From: Mesorhizobium loti
GTDB lineage: Bacteria; Pseudomonadota; Alphaproteobacteria; Rhizobiales; Rhizobiaceae
Direction: 5' to 3'
NCBI GenBank assembly: GCA_002356515.1
Contig: AP017605.1
Location: forward strand, 2,480,001-2,544,000
DNA length: 64,000 bases
Part shown: positions 8,887 to 16,799 of the stretch, piece by piece
Numbering within the stretch: the stretch's first letter is position 1
Layout of the letters: every line of letters begins with the position of its first letter
Notes under the pieces: model-generated
Seen by the model: the letters and a program-made list of their open reading frames with translations, nothing else
The model's database searches: none
Told to the model about the DNA's origin: nothing
Translations under genes and position numbers: made by a program

Positions 8887-9525
8887 CTAAGCCGCGCTGC
8901 GCGCCAGTGCCCGCTGGTTGGACGCGTAGATCGTGTCGCGCTCCGGCAAGGCGCCGGTCTTCAGGCACTCGACCCATTCGGTGGTCTTGAGCACCGCGGC
9001 GAAACGCGACTGCAGGATAACAGTCACCACGCGGTGGATCTCCTCGGCCGAGGCATAGCCGGCGCTGTTAGCATAGGGCACCGAGCCGGTCGCATCCGAC
9101 AGGAACTCGACGGCAAAGCCAGCGTGCAAGGCATGGATGATGGTCGACAGATCGCAATTATGCGTCATGTAGCCGACCACCGTGAGCGTATCGATGGCGT
9201 TGGCGCGCAGCCACGCCTCGAGGTCGGTGCCGGTGAAGGCTGAGGGCAGCATCTTCTCGACATAATGGTCGCGGCCACGCCTGGCGATTTCCGGATGCAA
9301 TTCGCCGCCATGGCTGCCCCGGGCGAAGATCAGCGAGGTCTCAGGCGCCATCTGCTTGACGACAACCACCTTGATGCCGGCGGCGGCAGCCGCATCCATG
9401 GCGCGTGCCACATTGACGACGCTGTCGCGGAACGGCGGATGCTGGATGGCGAGGTTGCCGCCATCATAGTCGTTCTGGACATCGACGACGATCAGCGCGC
9501 GGTGCGGCGTGGTGTTGGTAGACAT
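8887..9525 (-). CDS. Cysteine hydrolase, isochorismatase-like family
   Basis: A 212-residue isochorismatase-fold protein (nicotinamidase, N-carbamoylsarcosine amidase and relatives). The N-terminal Asp is in VVDVQNDY, and the nucleophilic Cys is in GYMTHNCDLS. The start at 9525 (MSTNTTPHR) is preferred, since the longer open frame runs into the divergent regulator and would add non-family sequence; the segment before the ATG contains GGAAAGG. It is divergent from a GlxA-type regulator gene 127 bp away, which probably controls it. The substrate cannot be read from the sequence. Confidence 0.88.
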   Translation of the reverse strand: MSTNTTPHRALIVVDVQNDYDGGNLAIQHPPFRDSVVNVARAMDAAAAAGIKVVVVKQMAPETSLIFARGSHGGELHPEIARRGRDHYVEKMLPSAFTGTDLEAWLRANAIDTLTVVGYMTHNCDLSTIIHALHAGFAVEFLSDATGSVPYANSAGYASAEEIHRVVTVILQSRFAAVLKTTEWVECLKTGALPERDTIYASNQRALARSAA

Positions 9526-9652
9526 GGTGTTTTCCTTTCCGGCTTGAATGCGATGGATCGAAAATAGGCCGGTCGGCGGTTGATCAAAAGTGGCCCGATT
9601 GACATCATTCGAAAGAATTGGGACAGTTCGTTTTTCCCTACTGGAAACGCCC

Positions 9653-10639
9653 ATGACCGCCCCGATCATTGCCGCCCTCGCCTTCGACGGCATCAGCCCG
9701 TTCCATCTCTCCGTGCCTTGCCTGGTGTTCGGCGCCGACCGCACGAGGCTCGGCCTGCCGCGCTTCGACTTTCGTGTCTGCGGGGTCGAGCAAGGCATGA
9801 TCCAAACCGATGCCGGGCTGAGCATCCTTGTCCCGCACGGCCTGTCCGCGCTCGACGATGCCGACATCGTCATCATCCCAAGCTGGAAGGATCTCGGCGC
9901 CCCTCTCACGGCGCCGCTCGACGAAGCGCTCGGCCGCGCGCACCGGCGCGGGGCGCTGATCGTCGGCCTCTGCCTCGGCACCTTTGCCATCGCCGCCGCC
10001 GGCCTGCTTTCGGGCCGCAACGCGACCACGCACTGGGCCTATACGGACCAGCTGCACACCCTGCACCCCGACATTTCGATCGATGCCGACGTGCTCTATG
10101 TCGATGATGGCGACATCGTCACCTCGGCCGGCGTCGCTGCCGGGCTGGATTGCTGCCTGCATATCGTGCGCGCCCGCTATGGCGCGGAAGTGGCACTGCG
10201 GCTCGCCCGCCACATCGTGCTCTCACCCCACCGCCAAGGCGGACAGGCGCAGTTCATCGAACGCCCCGTGGCAAAGAGCGCTGATGCCGACCGCTTCACC
10301 CAGGCCCTCGACGCCGTGCGTGCCACGCTCGGCGAGACACACAGCCTCGACAGCGTCGCCGAAGCCGCCGGCCTGACCCGACGCACCTTCACCCGCCGCT
10401 TCCAGAAATCGATCGGCACCAGTTTTGGCGATTGGCTGACCAGCCAGCGCATCGAACTGGCGCAGCGCCTGCTGGAAGCGACGGAAAAATCGATGGACAT
10501 CGTCGCCTTCGAAGCCGGCTTCGGCAGCGCCACCTCGCTGCGCCAGCATTTCGCCGCAAGGCTGAGGACATCGCCGGCGCGGTATCGACGGGAATTTTCC
10601 AGGCGGGGAGATCGGGACGAACGGGTGGCGCAGGCCTGA
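9653..10639 (+). CDS. GlxA-family transcriptional regulator (DJ-1/PfpI plus AraC HTH)
   Basis: A 328-residue regulator. Residues about 1-190 form a DJ-1/PfpI-like domain (the nucleophile-elbow-like GLCLGTFAIAAAG is kept), and residues about 225-320 carry the two AraC helix-turn-helix motifs (SLDSVAEAAGLTRRTFTRRF and MDIVAFEAGFGSATSLRQHF). The start ATG at 9653 (MTAPIIAAL) fits the family; an in-frame ATG at 9590 would add 21 atypical residues. It is divergent from the cysteine hydrolase and a likely regulator of it. DJ-1-type domains in this family sense small nitrogenous metabolites in some members; the ligand here is unknown. Confidence 0.92.
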   Translation: MTAPIIAALAFDGISPFHLSVPCLVFGADRTRLGLPRFDFRVCGVEQGMIQTDAGLSILVPHGLSALDDADIVIIPSWKDLGAPLTAPLDEALGRAHRRGALIVGLCLGTFAIAAAGLLSGRNATTHWAYTDQLHTLHPDISIDADVLYVDDGDIVTSAGVAAGLDCCLHIVRARYGAEVALRLARHIVLSPHRQGGQAQFIERPVAKSADADRFTQALDAVRATLGETHSLDSVAEAAGLTRRTFTRRFQKSIGTSFGDWLTSQRIELAQRLLEATEKSMDIVAFEAGFGSATSLRQHFAARLRTSPARYRREFSRRGDRDERVAQA

Positions 10640-10657
10640 TCGCTTTGCGACGCGAAT

Positions 10658-11215
10658 TCAACCCCGCTTGACCGCCCGTGCCGGATTGCCGACCACCGTG
10701 GTGTTGGCAGACACATCGCGCGTCACCACCGCACCGGCGCCGACGATGGCGCCTTCGCCGATACGGACGCCGCCGAGGATGACCGCGCTGCCGCCGATCC
10801 AGGCATGGGCTCCGATCTCGACCGGCCTGGCGATCTCCAGTCCCGCTTGCCGGCCTGCGGCCTCCTTGTGATGCTCGGCGCAATAGATCTGCACATTGGG
10901 GCCAAGCAGCGTTCCCTTGCCGATGCGCACGCTTGCCGTGTCGAGGATGGTGCAGCCGGCATTGAGGAAGACGCCGTCGCCGAGAAAGATGTTGAAGCCG
11001 TAGGCACAGTGGAACGGCGCCTCGATGCGGGCGCCCTCGCCCACGCCGCCGAGCAATGCCTTCAGGCCCGGCCCGAGATTTCCGCGCTGCCGCGGCGCCA
11101 GCGAATTGTGCTCGAAGACCGCGTCGCGCGCCGTCACGCGCAGCGTTTCCAGCTCGTCATCGAGGCAAGTGTACCATTCGCCGGCCGCCATCTTCGCGCG
11201 CTCGCTTCCAGCCAT
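10658..11215 (-). CDS. Sugar O-acetyltransferase, left-handed beta-helix (maltose acetyltransferase/NodL-like)
   Basis: A 185-residue hexapeptide-repeat acetyltransferase. It has the N-terminal Mac domain (MAAGEWYTCLDDEL), then hexapeptide repeats, the conserved active-site region (NAGCTILDTASVRIGKG, QIYCAEHHK) and the C-terminal AWIGGSAVILGGVRIGEGA coil. Acetyl-CoA-dependent 6-O-acetylation of maltose/glucose, or of Nod-factor precursors in NodL, is the family activity. The start at 11215 (MAGSERAK) is chosen by family length. It is convergent with the GlxA gene. Nothing near it suggests a nodulation role, so a general sugar acetyltransferase is the safer call. Confidence 0.88.
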   Translation of the reverse strand: MAGSERAKMAAGEWYTCLDDELETLRVTARDAVFEHNSLAPRQRGNLGPGLKALLGGVGEGARIEAPFHCAYGFNIFLGDGVFLNAGCTILDTASVRIGKGTLLGPNVQIYCAEHHKEAAGRQAGLEIARPVEIGAHAWIGGSAVILGGVRIGEGAIVGAGAVVTRDVSANTTVVGNPARAVKRG

Positions 11216-11355
11216 GACGGGGTCTCCAATTGACGTCGTTGCAAAGCATAGTTGCGTCCAGCAGAAAAGCGCCAATCCAAGTACTGGTCAAATATCGGAC
11301 CTATGGTAGCCTGCCATCTGAAGGCCGTTCTGGCCGGGTGATCGAGGGGATCAAC

Positions 11356-11817
11356 ATGCTCTATCTTCTAGCACTTCTGATCGGCGTCATTGCCGGCCTG
11401 CGCGCCATGACCGCGCCGGCCGCGGTCGCCTGGGGCGCGTATCTGGGCTGGCTGCCGGTTGCCGGCACCTGGGCAAGCTTTATGAGCCATTGGGCGGCCG
11501 TCGGCATCTTCACCATCCTCGCCATCGTCGAGCTGGTCACCGATCAGTTGCCGTCGACGCCCAGCCGTAAGGTGCCGCAACAGTTCGGCGCCCGCGTCAT
11601 CATGGGTGCCTTCACCGGCGCGGTGATCGGCGCGACCGGTGGCGCCACCATCGGCGGCCTGATTGCCGGCGCCATCGGTGCGGTCATCGGCACGCTGGGC
11701 GGCGCCGAAGCGCGCGGCCGGCTGGCGGCCGCCTTCGGCAAGGATCCGCCCGCCGCCTTCATCGAGGACGCGGTGGCGATCATCGGCGGCCTGCTGATCG
11801 TGGCGGCGGTGGCATGA
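11356..11817 (+). CDS. DUF4126 family membrane protein
   Basis: A 153-residue hydrophobic protein starting MLYLLALLIGVIAGLRAMTAPA, with about four to five predicted membrane segments and many Gly residues. The ATG at 11356 has a strong GAGGGGA site 5 bp upstream. The ATGA overlap with the next gene (11814-11817) indicates translational coupling with the FAD oxidoreductase. The function of DUF4126 is unknown. Confidence 0.87.
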   Translation: MLYLLALLIGVIAGLRAMTAPAAVAWGAYLGWLPVAGTWASFMSHWAAVGIFTILAIVELVTDQLPSTPSRKVPQQFGARVIMGAFTGAVIGATGGATIGGLIAGAIGAVIGTLGGAEARGRLAAAFGKDPPAAFIEDAVAIIGGLLIVAAVA

Positions 11818-13190
11818 CGGCAAAAACCTTCGACGCCATCATCATTGGCGCCGGCCAGGCCGGCACACCGCTCGCCGGCAGGCTGAACGCAGCCGGCATG
11901 AGCGTGGCGCTGATCGAGCGCAAGCTGGTCGGCGGCACCTGCGTCAACACCGGTTGCATTCCGACCAAGACGATGGTGGCGAGCGCCTATGCCGCGCATC
12001 TGGCGCGGCGCGCCGCCGATTATGGCGTGACGCTCAGTGGCCCTGTCGGCGTCGACTATAAGGCGATCAAGGCGCGCAAGGACAAGGTTTCGGGCGCCTC
12101 CCGCACCGGGCTGGAAAGCTGGATCGCCGGCATGGACAAATGCACGCTCTATCGCGGCCATGCGCGCTTCGAATCCGCCAACACGGTGCGCGTCGGAGAC
12201 GACCTTCTGACCGCCGACAAGATTTTCCTCAACACCGGCGGTCGGGCTTCCGTGCCTGATTTGCCCGGCATCCACGACATCGACTATTTGACCAATTCCT
12301 CGATGATGGATCTCGAGGTCCTGCCGCGCCATCTGATCGTCGTCGGCGGCAGCTATATCTCGCTCGAATTCGCGCAGATGTTCCGCCGTTTCGGCAGCGA
12401 AGTCACCGTCATCGAGAAGAGCCCGCGCCTGACCGGACGCGAGGACGAGAACGTCTCGGCCACCATCCTGTCCATCCTCGAAAATGAAGGCATCACGGTC
12501 CATGTCGGCGCTGATGACATCGGCTTCGCCAAACAGGGCAGCGATATCGCCGTGACCTTCTCGGCCGGCAAGCCACCGGCGGTCGGCTCACATGTGCTGC
12601 TGGCGCTCGGCCGAACACTCAACACCGACGATCTCGGCCTCGACAGAGCCGGCGTCGCCGTCGACAAGCGTGGTGCCGTTATCGTGGACGACCAGCTGCG
12701 TACCAGCGTCCCAGGCATCTGGGCGATGGGCGACTGCAATGGCAAGGGCGCCTTCACCCACACCTCCTACAATGACTACGAGATCGTCGCCGCCAATCTG
12801 CTCGACAACGACCCGCGCAAGGTCAGTGACCGCATCGAGGCCTATGCGCTCTACATCGACCCGCCGCTCGGCCGCTGCGGTATGACCGAGGCGGCGGTGA
12901 AGAAATCCGGACGCCGCGCGCTGGTCGGCCAGCGGCCGATGACGCGCGTCGGCCGCGCCGTCGAAAAGGGCGAGACGCAAGGCTTCATGAAGATCCTCGT
13001 CGATGCCGACACCAGGGAAATCCTCGGCTGTTCCGTGCTCGGTCCCGGCGGCGACGAGGCCGTGCACTGCGTGCTCGATTTGATGTATGCCAAGGCACCC
13101 GTCGACACGCTGGCGCGCGCGATGCACATCCACCCCACTGTCTCGGAACTGCTGCCCACCATTGCCCAGGAGCTGAGGCCGCTGGTCTGA
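11814..13190 (+). CDS. FAD-dependent pyridine nucleotide-disulphide oxidoreductase
   Basis: A 458-residue member of the mercuric reductase/dihydrolipoyl dehydrogenase class. The FAD-binding GAGQAG is at residues 12-17, the redox-active Cys pair GTCVNTGC at residues 43 and 48, the NAD(P)-binding VVGGSYISLEF near 178, and the C-terminal HIHPTVSEL motif carries the catalytic base. No lipoamide-complex genes are nearby and no mer genes are present, so the electron acceptor is unclear. It starts within the stop codon of the DUF4126 gene (ATGA), so the two proteins are probably made together at the membrane. Confidence 0.9.
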   Translation: MTAKTFDAIIIGAGQAGTPLAGRLNAAGMSVALIERKLVGGTCVNTGCIPTKTMVASAYAAHLARRAADYGVTLSGPVGVDYKAIKARKDKVSGASRTGLESWIAGMDKCTLYRGHARFESANTVRVGDDLLTADKIFLNTGGRASVPDLPGIHDIDYLTNSSMMDLEVLPRHLIVVGGSYISLEFAQMFRRFGSEVTVIEKSPRLTGREDENVSATILSILENEGITVHVGADDIGFAKQGSDIAVTFSAGKPPAVGSHVLLALGRTLNTDDLGLDRAGVAVDKRGAVIVDDQLRTSVPGIWAMGDCNGKGAFTHTSYNDYEIVAANLLDNDPRKVSDRIEAYALYIDPPLGRCGMTEAAVKKSGRRALVGQRPMTRVGRAVEKGETQGFMKILVDADTREILGCSVLGPGGDEAVHCVLDLMYAKAPVDTLARAMHIHPTVSELLPTIAQELRPLV

Positions 13191-13213
13191 GACATTTCGA
13201 GCTCTGGACTTTC

Positions 13214-13248
13214 TGCATTGGTGCATTGCAGCAATGTGCATTGCGCAT
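13214..13248. promoter_or_regulatory. Cluster of TGCATTG repeats, putative operator of the MFS gene
   Basis: TGCATTG occurs at 13214, 13222 and 13237, and CATTGC-A-GCAATG (13224-13236) makes a tight inverted repeat. The cluster lies 54-88 bp upstream of the transporter start. Repeated motifs at this position suggest binding of a dimeric regulator; the regulator itself is not identifiable. Confidence 0.5.
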
Positions 13249-13301
13249 GGCTTGGCTCGTCGTTCAATCTCCAAATTGAACCGATTCAGTCTGGACGCCC
13301 C

Positions 13302-14477
13302 ATGCCTTTGCCGATCCTTGCGCTTGCCATTGCGTCCTTCTGCATCGGCACCACCGAATTCGTCATCATGGGCCTGCTGCCGGAGGTCGCCGCCGACCTT
13401 CGCGTGTCGATCCCTTCGGCCGGCCTGCTGGTCACCGGCTATGCGCTGGGCGTCGTCTTCGGCGCACCGATCGTCGCCATGGCCACCGCGCATTTGCCGC
13501 GCAAGCCGGTGCTGGTCGGGCTGACGGCGTCGTTCGTTGTCGGCAATCTGCTCTGTGCCATCGCGCCTGATTATTGGACGCTGATGGCCGCGCGCGTCTT
13601 CACCGCTTTTGGCCATGGCGCCTTCTTCGGCATCGGTTCGGTTGTCGCCGCCAGCCTGGTGCCGCGCAACAAGCGCGCCAGCGCCATGGCGCTGATGTTT
13701 GCCGGCCTGACGCTTTCCAACATTCTAGGCGTTCCCGCCGGCACGGCACTTGGCGAAGCTTTCGGCTGGCGCGCCACCTTCGTGGCCGTGGTCGGCATCG
13801 GCCTGATCTCGGTCGCGGCGATCGCCTGGCTGGTGCCGTCCGATGTCACTGAGCCAAGCGGCGGCGGCCTGCGTGGCGAGCTGCGCGTGCTGGGCAAGCT
13901 GCAGGTCTGGCTGGCGATGCTCATCGCCTCGCTGGCCTCGGCCAGCCTGTTTGCCGTTTTCACCTACATCAAGCCCTATCTGACCGACGTATCCGGCCTG
14001 TCGACCTCTGCCGTTACCTGGGTGCTGCTGCTGTTCGGCGCCGGCATGACCATCGGCAACATCATTGGTGGGCGGCTGGCGGACTGGAAGCTGATGCCGA
14101 CGGTGATCGGCACGCTGCTGTTGATGGCGGTGCTGTTTGTCGGCTTCATGCAGTTCGGCGCGATTGCCAGTGTCGCCATCGGCATCGTCTTCCTCTGGGG
14201 CCTGCTCATCTTCGTCGTCGTGCCGCCACTGCAGATCCGTGTCGTCGAGGCAGCGTCGGAAGGGCCGAACCTCGCCGCCACGCTGAACCAGGGCGCCTTC
14301 AATGTCGGCAATGCCAGCGGCGCCTGGATCGGCGGCGTGGCACTTTCCGCCGGAGTTTCCTACGCCCACCTGCCCTTGGTCGGCGCGGTGCTCGCCTTGC
14401 TAGCTGTCACCGTCGCGGTGCTGTCGCAAGCCTTGGACCGGCGCGCGCCGGTCCCGCTTCAGGCTGCTGCGGAGTAG
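13302..14477 (+). CDS. MFS transporter, DHA1 (AraJ-like) family
   Basis: A 391-residue, 12-helix major facilitator protein. The N-terminus MPLPILALAIASFCIGTTEF and the motif GLLPEVAADL are characteristic of the AraJ/YdhP/PbuE-type drug or sugar efflux group. The loop between helices 2 and 3 has a short PRKPVLVG in place of the full GxLaDrxGrkxx signature. The start ATG at 13302 fits family N-termini; an upstream TTG in the same frame would overlap the repeated operator-like motif. It is an inner-membrane proton-driven exporter of unknown substrate. Confidence 0.9.
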   Translation: MPLPILALAIASFCIGTTEFVIMGLLPEVAADLRVSIPSAGLLVTGYALGVVFGAPIVAMATAHLPRKPVLVGLTASFVVGNLLCAIAPDYWTLMAARVFTAFGHGAFFGIGSVVAASLVPRNKRASAMALMFAGLTLSNILGVPAGTALGEAFGWRATFVAVVGIGLISVAAIAWLVPSDVTEPSGGGLRGELRVLGKLQVWLAMLIASLASASLFAVFTYIKPYLTDVSGLSTSAVTWVLLLFGAGMTIGNIIGGRLADWKLMPTVIGTLLLMAVLFVGFMQFGAIASVAIGIVFLWGLLIFVVVPPLQIRVVEAASEGPNLAATLNQGAFNVGNASGAWIGGVALSAGVSYAHLPLVGAVLALLAVTVAVLSQALDRRAPVPLQAAAE

Positions 14478-14478
14478 C

Positions 14479-14550
14479 TGCCTGTCGCCCAAAAGCATGC
14501 CCACGGGCTTGACCCGAGGGTGCGCAGCGGTTTTGGGACAACGACATGCA
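14479..14550. repeat. Palindromic intergenic repeat (TGCATGTCGCCCAAAA family), copy 2
   Basis: The left end TGCCTGTCGCCCAAAA (14479-14494) and right end TTTTGGGACAACGACATGCA (14531-14550) match copy 1 at 6759, but the centre is extended by about 36 bases containing GGGCTTGACCC. It lies just after the MFS stop codon. Confidence 0.82.
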
Positions 14551-14653
14551 GCACGGCAAAAGACTACTCTTGCGCCCATAGCGCGGCGGGCTGGACCAAT
14601 CGACATCGATAGCCCCAAATGGGCATGTCTCGTGGCTGTTTAGGGAGGACGTC

Positions 14654-15709
14654 ATGCAGAAATCGATCGAACGCATCGCCGGTGACAGCGAGGGCGTTTC
14701 CTACGAATTCCCGGTGTTCCGCTTCACAGGCAGCGATAAGGCGGCGCCTTCGGCCTATCTGCAGGCGGCCCTCCATGCCGGCGAACTGCCGGGCGTCGTC
14801 GCCATCGACGCGCTGATGCCGGCGCTGAGCAAGGCCGAGGCCGAAGGCCGCATCAACGGCAGCATCACCATCGTGCCCTGGGCCAACCCGATCGGCCGCG
14901 CGCAATATCATTTCGGCGAGCATCAAGGCCGCTTTCACCTGGGCACCCGCACCAATTTCAACCGCGCCTTTCCGCTGCTCGCCGCGCCCGACGCCAAGCT
15001 CTTGCCCGACACCAGCTTTGGCGGCGCCGACCAGCGGCTGAAGTCGCGTCTGGTGCAGCTGTCGCTCGGCCACGACATCGTGCTCGACCTGCATTGCGAC
15101 GACGAAGGTCTCGCCTATCTCTACGTCCACACCAGCCTTTGGCCGGCCATGGCCGATTGCGCCGCCGCCATGGGGGTCGATGCGGTGGTGCTGTGGAGCG
15201 AGGACACAGATGGCACCTTCGAGGGCGCCTCGATCATGCCCTACCAGAACGTTCCCGCCGACGTGGCGAAGTTCGACCGCCGCGTCGCCACCACGGTCGA
15301 ATATCGCGGTATCCTCGATGTCGATGGCGCGCTGGCTAGCGCTGATGCCGAAGGCCTCTACAGGCTGCTGGTGGCGCGTGGCACGATCACCGACAGCGCG
15401 CTGCCCGCGCCCGGCCCGTTCAAAGGTGTCGTCGCCCCCTTGGAAAACATCGACATGATGCCGGCCCCTCGGGCTGGCGCTGTGCTCTACGACGTAAAAC
15501 CCGGCGACCGTGTCGCCAGGGGCGATCGCCTCGCCACCATCGTCCACGCACCGGGCGAGACCGGCGGCCGCGCCGAAGTGTTCGCGCCGCAGGACGGCAT
15601 CATCCTGACCCGCCGCTCGCGCCGCATTATCCGCGCCGGCGAGGATCTTTTAAAGCTGGTCGGCGACAGGAAGAGCGCCGACGCCAGGTCGGGGACGCTG
15701 GAGGATTGA
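14654..15709 (+). CDS. Succinylglutamate desuccinylase/aspartoacylase family protein
   Basis: A 351-residue zinc carboxypeptidase-fold deacylase. The zinc ligands are HAGE (His and Glu, about residues 41-44) and a His in LDLHCDD near residue 141; the C-terminal part is a beta-rich domain (DRVARGDRLATIV) typical of AstE-like proteins. The ATG follows AGGGAGGACGTC. The family removes acyl groups from amino-acid derivatives such as N-acyl-Asp or N-succinyl-Glu; the exact substrate is unknown. No arginine-catabolism (ast) genes are adjacent. It ends 1 bp from the convergent PEP-mutase-family gene. Confidence 0.9.
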   Translation: MQKSIERIAGDSEGVSYEFPVFRFTGSDKAAPSAYLQAALHAGELPGVVAIDALMPALSKAEAEGRINGSITIVPWANPIGRAQYHFGEHQGRFHLGTRTNFNRAFPLLAAPDAKLLPDTSFGGADQRLKSRLVQLSLGHDIVLDLHCDDEGLAYLYVHTSLWPAMADCAAAMGVDAVVLWSEDTDGTFEGASIMPYQNVPADVAKFDRRVATTVEYRGILDVDGALASADAEGLYRLLVARGTITDSALPAPGPFKGVVAPLENIDMMPAPRAGAVLYDVKPGDRVARGDRLATIVHAPGETGGRAEVFAPQDGIILTRRSRRIIRAGEDLLKLVGDRKSADARSGTLED

Positions 15710-15710
15710 C

Positions 15711-16481
15711 CTAACCGGAAATGGCCAGCCGCGCCTTCGCCTCCAGCCATTCCGCCATCTGCCGATATGGCACAGGGCCGTGGCTGATGCGGGCGACGCC
15801 GAGTTCGGCCAGCCGCTGGCGCGGCGGCACATGCGCCAACGCGATGATGTTGACCGGCAGCGCAACTGCCTTGCACAGCGCCTCGATGAGACCCTCGTCG
15901 CCAAGGCCCGGCGCAAAGAAGCCGCTTGCTCCGGCCTTTTCATAGGCATGCGCCCGCTCGATCGCCTGGTCGAGCAGCGCCTTGTCATGCGCATCGGGCT
16001 TGGCCTTGAGGAAGATGTCGGTGCGGGCGTTGAGGAAGGCCGGGATGCCGGAGGCCTTGACGGCGGCCGCGGCCGCTTCGACCCGCTTCACCTGCACCGC
16101 GATATCGTGCAGGCCGGTGCCGCCGACGATCTGGTCCTCGAAATTGAAGCCGATAGCGCCAGCCTGCAAGGCGCGTGTCACAGTCTGGGCGACGACTTCC
16201 GGCTCGGCGCCATAACCGCCTTCGAGGTCCATGGTCACCGGCAGGTCGACCGCCGCGACGATGCGCTTGATGTTGTCGAGCGCCAGTTCCAGCGGAATCT
16301 TCTCACCATCGGCATAGCCAAAGGCAGCCGCGACCGGCCAGCTTCCGGTGGCGATCGCCTTGGCGCCCGCCTTCTCGACGATCTTGGCCGAGCCCGGATC
16401 CCAGGCATTGTAGAGAACGACCGGGTTGCCCTTGACGTGAAGGGAATGGAAGGTCCGCGCGCACTCGGCCTGGTCGGTCAT
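15711..16481 (-). CDS. Isocitrate lyase/PEP mutase superfamily protein
   Basis: A 256-residue TIM-barrel protein. It has the substrate-binding YNAWDPGSAKIVEKAGAKAI-type start, ATGSW, and the Mg-binding acidic residues MDLEGGYG and GFNFEDQ. Known members include PEP mutase, oxaloacetate decarboxylase-like enzymes and 2-methylisocitrate lyase. The start at 16481 (MTDQAECA) is preferred; the frame stays open for another 2.4 kb upstream only because it runs antisense to trpE(G). The gene is divergent from the trp leader. The substrate is not assignable, and the lyase activity is inferred from the fold. Confidence 0.88.
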   Translation of the reverse strand: MTDQAECARTFHSLHVKGNPVVLYNAWDPGSAKIVEKAGAKAIATGSWPVAAAFGYADGEKIPLELALDNIKRIVAAVDLPVTMDLEGGYGAEPEVVAQTVTRALQAGAIGFNFEDQIVGGTGLHDIAVQVKRVEAAAAAVKASGIPAFLNARTDIFLKAKPDAHDKALLDQAIERAHAYEKAGASGFFAPGLGDEGLIEALCKAVALPVNIIALAHVPPRQRLAELGVARISHGPVPYRQMAEWLEAKARLAISG

Positions 16482-16593
16482 TGGTGTTTTCCCGTCTTGG
16501 TATCGCTGGAAGCAGCCTAGCCGGGACCACCGGCTGTGGCGATGTGCCATGAGCCCGGGAAGCGGCGGCCACCGGACAGGCTTTTCAAACCTG

Positions 16594-16621
16594 TTGCGCA
16601 TCCGGTTTTTCGCCGCTATGG
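16594..16621 (+). promoter_or_regulatory. Possible trp promoter
   Basis: TTGCGC (16594-16599) and CTATGG (16616-16621) are 16 bp apart and would start transcription near 16628-16630, at the trpL start codon. In Sinorhizobium meliloti the trp leader transcript is reported to begin at or next to the leader ATG, so the placement is attractive, but both boxes are weak matches. Confidence 0.4.
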
Positions 16622-16629
16622 ATTTCGCC

Positions 16630-16674
16630 ATGAACATGCGTTCGACCAAGACCATTTGGTGGTGGGCCTGCTGA
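16630..16674 (+). CDS. trpL: trp operon leader peptide
   Basis: A 14-codon ORF, MNMRSTKTIWWWAC, with three consecutive Trp codons (TGG at 16657-16665) two codons before the end, followed by TGA. It precedes an attenuator and trpE(G). The arrangement is that of the rhizobial trpL leader (in S. meliloti, also a 14-residue peptide with WWW): ribosome stalling at the Trp codons decides between the terminator and antiterminator hairpins. An in-frame ATG at 16618 would give 18 residues, but it overlaps the proposed -10 box. In S. meliloti the attenuated leader RNA and the peptide also act in trans; whether they do so here is unknown. Confidence 0.92.
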   Translation: MNMRSTKTIWWWAC

Positions 16675-16676
16675 CA

Positions 16677-16751
16677 GCGGCCTGTTCGAACGCGCGTGCG
16701 TGAAAAGAGAGGGTGGCCGCAACGGAAAGTCCGGGCGGCCATTTGTTTTTT
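16677..16751 (+). terminator. trp attenuator: alternative antiterminator and terminator hairpins
   Basis: The terminator is TGGCCGC (16714-16720) with GCGGCCA (16735-16741), an inner CGGA/TCCG pairing, and TTTGTTTTTT at 16742-16751. The antiterminator would be GCGGCC (16677-16682) pairing with GGCCGC (16715-16720), which is mutually exclusive with the terminator. A hairpin around the stop codon (GGCC-T-GCT/AGC-GGCC) could be the pause structure. The layout explains Trp-dependent readthrough into trpE(G). Confidence 0.88.
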
Positions 16752-16799
16752 AAAAGCCAGTCCCGGGTCCGTTGCCCCAACAAGCTGATGGAGACGGCA

